DNA of 10,210 nt from Thermoflexus sp040289485 (GTDB lineage: Bacteria; Chloroflexota; Anaerolineae; Thermoflexales; Thermoflexaceae). Location: assembly GCF_040289485.1 (NCBI RefSeq), contig NZ_PSLG01000070.1, positions 1 through 10,210 of the forward strand, in the 5' to 3' direction. The notes under the pieces are model-generated. The model made no database searches. It had not been told where the DNA came from and saw only the letters and a list, made by a program, of their open reading frames with translations. Made by a program: the position numbers and the translations under genes. The first letter of the stretch is position 1, and every line of letters starts with the position of its first letter. This document shows positions 1 through 5,210 of this stretch, piece by piece.

Positions 1-23
1 GGAAAGCTTCGTGGCTGAAATGG

Positions 24-52
24 CTGATAATAAAAATGTCAGCTGTTGTCAA
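24..52 (-). promoter_or_regulatory. Leftward sigma-70-like promoter
   Basis: On the minus strand a perfect -35 hexamer TTGACA (52 to 47) is followed after 17 bases by TATCAG (29 to 24), which matches four of six positions of TATAAT, with an A/T-rich spacer. It would drive a gene to the left of this window. The -35 sits inside the palindrome GTTGTCAAC (45-53). Beside it, TGGCTGAAA and TGGCTGATA stand as a tandem near-repeat (12-29), and GCTGA (23-27) pairs with TCAGC (39-43). These could be operator half-sites. This is sequence inspection only. Confidence 0.5.
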
Positions 53-116
53 CCCCACGGGATCCGCATTGGTCCCTCCGGCCCAGGACGTTTCACTGGA
101 ATTCGATGCCGGGTTG

Positions 117-140
117 CCCGCCGCGTGACGACGCGGCGGG
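117..140. repeat. Perfect 10-bp GC-rich inverted repeat with 4-base loop
   Basis: CCCGCCGCGT (117-126) and ACGCGGCGGG (131-140) are exact reverse complements separated by GACG. The stem would be very stable in RNA or as a cruciform. No T-run follows on either strand, so it is not a standard intrinsic terminator. It lies between the leftward promoter and the ATPase gene and could be part of an RNA leader or a boundary element. Confidence 0.6.
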
Positions 141-436
141 GGGCGCCACCATCATCGCGGATCTTCCCGTCCGTGGCCAGCCCGCCGTTCCTGCGGCGAG
201 GATCTGGAGGGGCGGTTTCGCAGCCGGACCGATCTCGGTTATCCTTAAGCCGGCGCCGCCAGCGGGCAGGCGGCGAACCGTTGGCTTCTGGAGCCGGAGA
301 TGCCTCGCTTATCCGATCCAGGCCAGCACGGTCGCTGAGGTCCTGCCGCCGGGGGCCACTGCCTACGGGCCGGCGGAGGGCCAGGTGTCCTCTGACGGGC
401 GGACCGTGTGGTTCGTGGCCCGACGGCCGCTCCATA

Positions 437-459
437 CCGACGAATCCTTTATTCGGCGG
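437..459. repeat. Imperfect 9-bp inverted repeat upstream of the ATPase gene
   Basis: CCGACGAAT (437-445) and ATTCGGCGG (451-459) pair with one mismatch around the loop CCTTT. It lies about 105 bases before the ATPase start codon and could be a leader hairpin or an operator. No function can be assigned from sequence alone. Confidence 0.4.
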
Positions 460-496
460 AGGCGGCGGCGCCCGGGCGCTGGCCGGCCGTGGGTGG

Positions 497-538
497 ATGC
501 GGTGTCCCTACTGCGGCACCGAGATCTTCCTGGCCTGA
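497..538 (+). other. 13-codon mini-ORF with a zinc-knuckle-like CPYCG motif
   Basis: The ORF begins ATG CGG TGT and reads MRCPYCGTEIFLA followed by TGA. It ends 25 bases before the ATPase start. CPYCG is the first half of many zinc ribbons and often sits right after an initiator methionine, so this looks like the N-terminus of a zinc-ribbon protein. No second CxxC follows in this frame, nor in the ATPase frame before its start. It could be a leader peptide, the residue of a decayed zinc ribbon, a frameshifted N-terminus of the ATPase, or chance. The only purine-rich sequence upstream (GGGTGG) abuts the ATG too closely to be a normal ribosome site. Confidence 0.2.
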
Positions 539-563
539 TGGGACGGGTGTTGGGAGGCGGCCG

Positions 564-1859
564 ATGGCGGTGCGGGCGCGGACGCTGAAGGAGGCGCTGA
601 ACCTGTTCGATCCGAAGGTGCCCCTGGCCGGTCGGGCCCTGGCCCAGTATTACGTGGAGCGGCCCGACGCCCCCACCCACGAGCTGAAGGCCTACCTGGA
701 GGCCATGGAGGAGCCGGTGAAAGTCCTCTTCTCCGGCCATCGGGGCAGCGGCAAGAGCACCGAGTTGAACCGGCTGGCCGATCTGCTCAAAGGCCGGTTC
801 TTTATCGTCTCCTTCTCCGTCCTGGAGATCCTCAACCTCGCGGACCTCACCTACGTGGATCTGATCCTGGCCATCGCCCTGCGGCTGCTCCAGCAGGCCA
901 CCGACGAGCGGCTCCTGAAAGGGCGGAAGCGGGGGCTGGTCGGCCCGGGGCTGCTGGAGGAGCTTTACCGCTGGCTGACCCATGAGATCGTGGAGGAGGA
1001 GACGGTCCGCCCGGCCCGGGAGGCTTCGGCCGAGGCCGCCCTCAACCTTTTGGCCCTGCGGCTGGAGGGCCGGGTCAAGACCGAGAGCAGCACCCGCCGC
1101 ATGGTCCGTGAGCGGGCGGAGCTGCGCCTGTTCGAACTGGTCTCCCGGACCAACCGGCTGATCGAGGAGATCCGGGCCAACGCGCGGCGGCGGGTGCTGG
1201 TGATCGTGGAGGACCTGGACAAACTCGCCTTTGAGCGGGCCCTGGGGCTCTTCTTAAATCACGCCGCCTTGCTGACAGAACTGCAGGCCCACATCCTCTT
1301 CACGTTCCCCATCACCCTGCGTTACGCCCGCGAGTTCCTCCAGATCCGCAGCCACTTCAGCGAGCGCTTCCTGGTTCCCACTGTGATGATCCACGACCGC
1401 GAGGGCCGGCTGCGGCCCGAGGGCTATCAATTCATGAAGGCCATCGTGGAGCGCCGCGTGGAGCCCTACCTGATCGACGCCGAGGCGGTGGACCTGGCGG
1501 TCCGGATGAGCGGCGGCCTGCCCCTCACCTTGGTCCAGTTGGTGCAATCGGCGATCCTCCACGCCATGGCGGCGGGGCAGGACCGGGTGGGCTTGGCCCA
1601 GATGCGCAGCGCGGTGGTTCAGTTGCGGAACGATTATCGGGGGACCCTCCGGCCGGAGGACTACGGGGAGTTGCGGAACGTCCATCGGACGCGCACCTTC
1701 GTTAACAGCGAGCGCGCCCGGGAGTTCCTGGCCAACTTGAGCCTCCTGGAATACAACGACGGGGAGCCGTGGTGCGATGTCCACCCCATCCTGCTCCCCC
1801 TCCTGGAGGCCACGGGAGATTCCCCTTCGGGCGCGCTTCCCTCTTCGAACGTCGCCTGA
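564..1859 (+). CDS. Uncharacterised AAA/STAND-like P-loop ATPase
   Basis: This is a 431-residue P-loop NTPase, probably cytosolic because no signal peptide or membrane segment is visible. Walker A is GHRGSGKST at residues 58-66, with intact lysine and serine. Walker B is VLVIVEDLDK at 211-220, with acidic residues 216, 217 and 219. A strand ending in TFP (about 243-249) follows where a sensor-1 element is expected. A charged, probably helical insert lies at about 140-208. The C-terminus (about 380-415), with LLEYNDGEPWCDVHP, looks like a winged-helix or lid domain. The ATG at 564 was chosen because GGGAGGCGG precedes it; an in-frame extension back to 408 is low-complexity and unlikely. The gene converges with a response regulator, leaving 20 bases between. 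I cannot name the family or substrate. ORC/Cdc6-like or STAND-like membership is an inference from domain order. Confidence 0.85.
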   Translation: MAVRARTLKEALNLFDPKVPLAGRALAQYYVERPDAPTHELKAYLEAMEEPVKVLFSGHRGSGKSTELNRLADLLKGRFFIVSFSVLEILNLADLTYVDLILAIALRLLQQATDERLLKGRKRGLVGPGLLEELYRWLTHEIVEEETVRPAREASAEAALNLLALRLEGRVKTESSTRRMVRERAELRLFELVSRTNRLIEEIRANARRRVLVIVEDLDKLAFERALGLFLNHAALLTELQAHILFTFPITLRYAREFLQIRSHFSERFLVPTVMIHDREGRLRPEGYQFMKAIVERRVEPYLIDAEAVDLAVRMSGGLPLTLVQLVQSAILHAMAAGQDRVGLAQMRSAVVQLRNDYRGTLRPEDYGELRNVHRTRTFVNSERAREFLANLSLLEYNDGEPWCDVHPILLPLLEATGDSPSGALPSSNVA

Positions 1860-1894
1860 GGCCATCGGATCGCCGGCAGTCAGCCGTTCAGGCG
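1853..1894. repeat. Inverted repeat bridging two convergent gene ends
   Basis: CGCCTGA (1853-1859, including the ATPase stop codon) is the exact reverse complement of TCAGGCG (1888-1894, inside the last codons of the convergent regulator). The pair encloses the whole intergenic gap. It might form a weak bidirectional termination hairpin, but the stem is only 7 bp, the loop is long and there is no T-run. Confidence 0.25.
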
Positions 1895-2584
1895 GTAGCC
1901 GTGGCGACGGACGGTCTGGATCCAGCGAGGGCGTTTGGGGTCGGTCTCCATCTTTTGGCGGAGGTTCCAGATATACCAACGGAGGGCCTGCAGGGAGCCC
2001 TCCTTCGGCCCGCCCCAGATGGCCGTCAGCAGTTCCGGGATGGGGATCACCCGGCCGGCCCGTTCCGCCAGATACACCAGCAGGTTGTATTCGATGGGGG
2101 AAAGATCCAGGGGCTCGCCCCGCAGGCGCACCTGACGGCGCTCGCGGTCGATCACCAGATCCCCGCCGCCCAGTTCCAGCGGCGGCCGCGACGCGGGGGC
2201 GGCCGCCCGCACCCGCCGCAGGATGGCCTCCACCCGGGCCACCAGTTCCTCCACGGCGAAGGGCTTGACGATGTAGTCGTCACCCCCGAGGATGAGCCCC
2301 CGCACCCGGTCCGGGATCTCGTGCAGCGCGGTCAGGAAGAGAATGGGGACCGTCGACACACGGCGGATGCGGCGGCAGACCTCCCAGCCCTCCATGTCCG
2401 GGAGCAGCACGTCCAGGATCACCACATCGGGGCTGTGCATGTCGAAGAGCGAAAGCCCCTCCTGCCCGGTCCCCGCCCTCAGGACCGTATACCCGGCCTG
2501 CCGCAGGGCGTGGTGCAGCACCTGGCCGAGCAGCGCGTCATCATCGATCAGCAACACCGTCCCCTTCTCGCCCATTGGCACCAT
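1880..2584 (-). CDS. OmpR/KdpE-family response regulator
   Basis: This is a two-component DNA-binding response regulator of 234 residues. The receiver domain (about 8-125) has the acidic pocket at D14-D16, phospho-acceptor D58 in VVILDVLLPD, switch threonine T85 and K107 in DDYIVKPF. A winged-helix DNA-binding domain (about 138-232) follows, with LSPIEYNLLVYLAE and the recognition-helix region ALRWYIWNLRQK, ending in HGYRLNG. YIWNLRQK departs from the OmpR/PhoB pattern (VDVHIxRLRxK) and is closest to the KdpE type. The start is ATG 2584 or ATG 2575: GAGAG lies 3 bases before the first and 12 before the second, so the choice is uncertain. An earlier in-frame ATG at 2686 would overlap the upstream gene and lacks support. 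No histidine kinase is nearby, so partner and target genes are unknown. It has its own predicted promoter. Confidence 0.93.
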   Translation of the reverse strand: MVPMGEKGTVLLIDDDALLGQVLHHALRQAGYTVLRAGTGQEGLSLFDMHSPDVVILDVLLPDMEGWEVCRRIRRVSTVPILFLTALHEIPDRVRGLILGGDDYIVKPFAVEELVARVEAILRRVRAAAPASRPPLELGGGDLVIDRERRQVRLRGEPLDLSPIEYNLLVYLAERAGRVIPIPELLTAIWGGPKEGSLQALRWYIWNLRQKMETDPKRPRWIQTVRRHGYRLNG

Positions 2585-2628
2585 CCGCTCTCGCCCAGAA
2601 TTTGCGTCAGACTGCGCTCTGTTCTGAG

Positions 2629-2658
2629 ATTTTAGCCGAATCGTCCCCCAAACGTTCA
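2629..2658 (-). promoter_or_regulatory. Predicted promoter of the 1880-2584 response regulator
   Basis: On the minus strand TAAAAT (2634 to 2629), five of six matches to TATAAT, lies about 45 bases before the start codon. A weak -35-like TGAACG sits 18 bases upstream (2658-2653). GGGGGAC lies in the spacer. The arrangement GAAC, GGGGGAC, CTAAAAT recurs before the second regulator gene near 8403-8431, which supports it as a real and perhaps shared element. Confidence 0.4.
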
Positions 2659-2676
2659 GCGGCTCCATGGCGCACC

Positions 2677-3393
2677 TTATGGCCAATCATAGGGTTCATC
2701 GGGGAGGACCGGGCGGGGCCGGTGGGGGCGGGCGAAGAGGCGCACCAGCAGCCATCCGGCGACGAAGCCGCCGATGTGGGCCCACCAGCCGATGCCGCCC
2801 ACCGACGGGCTGGCGGCGGTGATGGCCGCCACGCCGTTGATGAACTGGAGCAGGAACCACATCACCAACAGGAAGGCGGCCGGGACCTCGAAGAAGCCCA
2901 GGCCGAAGAAGAAATAGGGGGCCAACACCGTGACGCGGGCGCCCGGGTAGAGGACCAGATACGCCCCCAGCACGCCGGCGATGGCCCCGCTGGCTCCGAT
3001 CAGCGGCACCCGCGAGCCGAAGAGCACCAGCGTCTGGATCAGCGCGGCGACCACCCCACACAACAGGTAGAAGAACAGATAGCGCAGATGGCCCAGGCGG
3101 TCCTCCACGTTGTCCCCGAACACCCATAGATACAGCATGTTGCCCAGGATGTGGGCCCACCCGCCGTGGAGGAACTGGCTGGTGATCAGGGTGACCAGCC
3201 AGAACGGATCCCCATGGCCCAACAGCGCGCCCCAGACCCGGACCGGCACTGCCCCCCAGGTAAACAGGAAGCGATCCAACAGGCGGGGGGGCATAGACAG
3301 TTCGAACAGGAACACCAGCAGGTTCAGCGCGATCAAGGTCCAGTTGATGATCGGGAACGTCCGGCTCCGCGGGCTGTCGTGGATCGGGATCAC
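2677..3393 (-). CDS. Rhomboid-family intramembrane serine protease
   Basis: This is a 238-residue polytopic membrane protein that cleaves transmembrane segments of other membrane proteins. Six or so hydrophobic helices are visible, beginning at about residues 15-32. The rhomboid hallmarks are present: HGGWAHILGNMLYLWVFGDNVED (76-98, shown here as HGGWAHILGN then MLYLWVFG) with H76, H81 and N85; the catalytic serine S135 in GASGAIAG (133-140); and the partner histidine H206 in WWAHIGGF. Catalytic residues are therefore intact. The ARPHRPRP-rich C-terminus is a short soluble tail. The start is GTG at 3393, with GGAG nine to ten bases upstream. The gene sits between the nucleoside kinase (88 bases upstream) and the response regulator (92 bases downstream) on the same strand, with an A/T-rich TATAAT of its own. 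Substrate unknown. Confidence 0.95.
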   Translation of the reverse strand: MIPIHDSPRSRTFPIINWTLIALNLLVFLFELSMPPRLLDRFLFTWGAVPVRVWGALLGHGDPFWLVTLITSQFLHGGWAHILGNMLYLWVFGDNVEDRLGHLRYLFFYLLCGVVAALIQTLVLFGSRVPLIGASGAIAGVLGAYLVLYPGARVTVLAPYFFFGLGFFEVPAAFLLVMWFLLQFINGVAAITAASPSVGGIGWWAHIGGFVAGWLLVRLFARPHRPRPVLPDEPYDWP

Positions 3394-3423
3394 CGTCGCT
3401 TCTCCGTTCTCAAAGTCAAAAAG

Positions 3424-3431
3424 ATTATACT
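3424..3431 (-). promoter_or_regulatory. TATAAT -10 element upstream of the rhomboid gene
   Basis: The minus strand has a perfect TATAAT (3429 to 3424), 30 bases before the GTG start of the rhomboid gene. No good -35 hexamer lies at 16-18 bases. The plus-strand octamer ATTATACT here is identical to the one between the kinase and the 264-aa gene (4363-4370). Confidence 0.45.
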
Positions 3432-3481
3432 CGGAAACCGCCTGCCCCGGGACATCGGGTGCGGGCCCCTCCCCTCTTCCC

Positions 3482-4312
3482 TCAATCGAAAAGATCGCCT
3501 GGGAGGTCCAGGGCTTGGGCCATGGCCTTCAACTGGCGGTGGCACTCCCGGAGAGCCTGGACGATGCGGGCCCGGTCGGCGGGCCTGCCGTGGGAGGCGG
3601 CTCGGAGCGCCTCCACGGCCGCGGTGAGGTGGATGAGGGCGGCGTGCAGGGTGTCCTCCGGGGAGAGGGGTGCGCTGGCCCGGGCGAAGGGGGGGAGGGG
3701 TTGCTGGGCCGGCCCGAGGCCCAGGGCCCCGCGGACCTGGAGCAGGATCTCCTGGAAGACAGCCGTGTCCTGGACGAAGTTACGGGTGGCGTCGATGACA
3801 AGGGTGGGCCCCTCGTAGGCGGCGAAGAAGCCCTCGTAGGCGAGGCGGAGCCGCTCGATGTAAGCGCGGTCCATCCCGCGCTCGTAGGGACGATCCCGCA
3901 GGGCGATGCGGGCCATCAGGGTGTCGGTGTCGGCCCGCAGATAGAGGACGAGGGTGGGCTGGGGGATCTTCTCCGCCAGGGCCGCGTGGAGCCGCTCGTA
4001 GAGGGCCAGTTCATCCCCCTCCAGGTTCAGGTGGGCGAAGAGGCGATCCTTGGCGAAGGTGTAATCGCTCACCACCGGCTCGCGCTCGAGGCGGGCGAGG
4101 AGCTCACGGTGCTGACGGTAGCGGCTGAGGAGGAAGAAGATCTGGGTCGGGAAGGCGTAGCGCGCGCGATCCCGGTAGAAGTGGGGGAGGAAAGGGTTCT
4201 CCTCGAACTGTTCGAGGACCAGGGCGGCGCCCAACGCGGGGGCCAGCATGCGGGCGAGGGTGGTCTTGCCCACACCGATCACCCCTTCAACGGCCAGGAA
4301 CCAGTGGGGCAT
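3482..4312 (-). CDS. Deoxynucleoside kinase (dGK/dAK family) with a C-terminal extension
   Basis: The enzyme should phosphorylate deoxynucleosides with ATP in the nucleotide salvage pathway (cytosol). The 276-residue protein starts MPHWFLAVEG and continues directly into the P-loop GVIGVGKTT (10-18). LEQFEENPF (33-41) holds the E of the family substrate pocket. SDYTFAKDRLFA (82-93) is the signature region of bacterial dGK/dAK. RDRPYERGMD (139-148) is the arginine-rich lid. Substrate choice (dA, dG or other) cannot be read safely. Bacterial members are usually about 205-225 residues. Here about 65 more residues (212-276), predicted helical, follow a proline-rich linker at 200-215. The start has AGGGAG just upstream. 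The 264-aa gene is divergent, 103 bases away, and the rhomboid gene follows 88 bases downstream. Confidence 0.93.
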   Translation of the reverse strand: MPHWFLAVEGVIGVGKTTLARMLAPALGAALVLEQFEENPFLPHFYRDRARYAFPTQIFFLLSRYRQHRELLARLEREPVVSDYTFAKDRLFAHLNLEGDELALYERLHAALAEKIPQPTLVLYLRADTDTLMARIALRDRPYERGMDRAYIERLRLAYEGFFAAYEGPTLVIDATRNFVQDTAVFQEILLQVRGALGLGPAQQPLPPFARASAPLSPEDTLHAALIHLTAAVEALRAASHGRPADRARIVQALRECHRQLKAMAQALDLPGDLFD

Positions 4313-4362
4313 GCCTTCTCCCTTCCTGGAAAATCCAATGGCGCCTCCCGATCCTGCGCTCC

Positions 4363-4370
4363 ATTATACT
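4363..4370. promoter_or_regulatory. Overlapping divergent -10 elements (ATTATACT)
   Basis: The octamer ATTATACT reads as TATACT on the plus strand (4365-4370) and as a perfect TATAAT on the minus strand (4368 to 4363). It lies 45 bases before the plus-strand ATG at 4416 and 50 bases before the minus-strand ATG at 4312, so it can serve both genes. No convincing -35 is seen on either side. Near-symmetric -10 elements that fire in both directions are known in bacteria; use here is inferred. Confidence 0.5.
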
Positions 4371-4415
4371 GAAGGCATAGCCCGCGGCGGCACCGGCCGA
4401 GGGAGAAACGCGGCG

Positions 4416-5210
4416 ATGTGGCGGATCGCCCTTTCCGATCGCTCCGTCCCGGGGCGCTGGCCGGGGGCGGTTTTCCGGCTGGCGGAGCGGGCGGGGATCG
4501 GGGCGGTGGTGTTGCACGACGAGGAGTTGGTTCCCGCCCGGAGACGGTGGCCGTGGACGCGGGAGGACGCCGGCCTCTGGCGGGGGGTCTCCCAGAGGGC
4601 CGAGGTGCTGGATTACACCCGAGGGCGGCTGCATCGGTTGCGCCTGGAACGCCTCCAGGCTGGCCTGCGCCTGGCCGCCTGGGGGTTGTCCCCAAGGCCT
4701 CCCCATGCGGTTCCGGAGCCGGGGACGATCCTGCGCTATACGCTCACGGCGGCGGCCGCCGCGGCCTTCCTGGGCGCTCGTGGGCTCCTCCTGGAGGGGC
4801 TCGCCGCCTGGGAGCCGGAGGCCGTCGCTCCGTTTCTGCAGGCACTCCTCCCTCCCCTCGGGGGCCTGCGCCGGATGCTGCTGGTCCAGGTCCCCCTCCG
4901 GGATCTCACTTTATGGAAGGAAATCCAGGCCATGGCCGCTTTCCCCATCCGGCCCTGGGCCGCCCTGGACCTGATGGGGGAGCCTCCGGAGGGCTTCCCG
5001 GAGGTGTGGGACGCCATGGGGATCCATGTGCGGATGCTCATGCTTTCGGCGACCCCATCGATCCTGGAATGGTGGGTTCGGGAGGGGGCCGAGGGCCTGC
5101 GCCGCGTCGGGTTCGCCGGGCTCCTCAGCGTGACCGTCCCTGCCTCCACGATGGAAGAGGCGTTGCGGGCGCTGACCGCGCTGCGTCCGCCGGGGGAGGG
5201 GCGGGGTTAA
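4416..5210 (+). CDS. Hypothetical protein, 264 aa, possibly a divergent TIM-barrel protein
   Basis: I do not recognise this gene with confidence. It starts MWRIALSDRS at ATG 4416, with GAGGGAG ten bases upstream; earlier in-frame ATGs lie inside the divergent kinase gene. It has no signal peptide. Strand-helix alternation is visible: RLAERAGIGAVVL (21-33), AAFLGARGLLLEGL (116-129), RRMLLVQVPL (152-161), IHVRMLMLSA (203-212) and GFAGLLSVTVP (232-242), followed by EEALRALTALR. This, and the last strand-helix unit, resemble the sugar-phosphate isomerase/AP-endonuclease-2 TIM barrel. The acidic and histidine metal ligands of that family are not obvious, so if related it may not be a normal enzyme. 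It is divergent from the kinase gene, and its stop codon overlaps that of the NACHT-like/HEAT gene. Confidence 0.75.
   Translation: MWRIALSDRSVPGRWPGAVFRLAERAGIGAVVLHDEELVPARRRWPWTREDAGLWRGVSQRAEVLDYTRGRLHRLRLERLQAGLRLAAWGLSPRPPHAVPEPGTILRYTLTAAAAAAFLGARGLLLEGLAAWEPEAVAPFLQALLPPLGGLRRMLLVQVPLRDLTLWKEIQAMAAFPIRPWAALDLMGEPPEGFPEVWDAMGIHVRMLMLSATPSILEWWVREGAEGLRRVGFAGLLSVTVPASTMEEALRALTALRPPGEGRG
5207..5210. other. Shared TTAA stop codons of convergent genes
   Basis: The plus-strand 264-aa gene ends with TAA at 5208-5210 and the minus-strand NACHT-like/HEAT gene ends with TAA read from 5209 to 5207. The palindrome TTAA supplies both stops, so there is no room for a terminator between them and the transcripts must overlap at their 3' ends. 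Confidence 0.9.

Larger units (their letters stand above)
1..563. other. Long region without a convincing gene, upstream of the ATPase gene
   Basis: I find no convincing protein here on either strand. The open frames that exist are arginine- and proline-rich and lack recognisable motifs or a good ribosome site. The first 55 bases are distinctly A/T-richer than the rest and hold promoter-like signals, listed separately. The remainder is GC-rich, with two clear inverted repeats (117-140 and 437-459). The plus-strand frame around 290-450 reads a little more protein-like than the others, so a decayed gene remnant cannot be excluded. It could also be a long 5' leader of the ATPase gene or a non-coding RNA; I recognise no known RNA family. 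Confidence 0.5.

Noticed and set aside
408..563. Upstream extension of the ATPase to a start at 408
   Set aside because: The extra 52 residues are low-complexity and Arg/Pro/Gly-rich, while a good ribosome site precedes ATG 564 and the family-like sequence starts there.
3110..4372. Plus-strand open frame of 420 codons opposite the rhomboid and kinase genes
   Set aside because: The opposite strand encodes intact rhomboid and deoxynucleoside kinase catalytic motifs; this frame is glycine-rich antisense.
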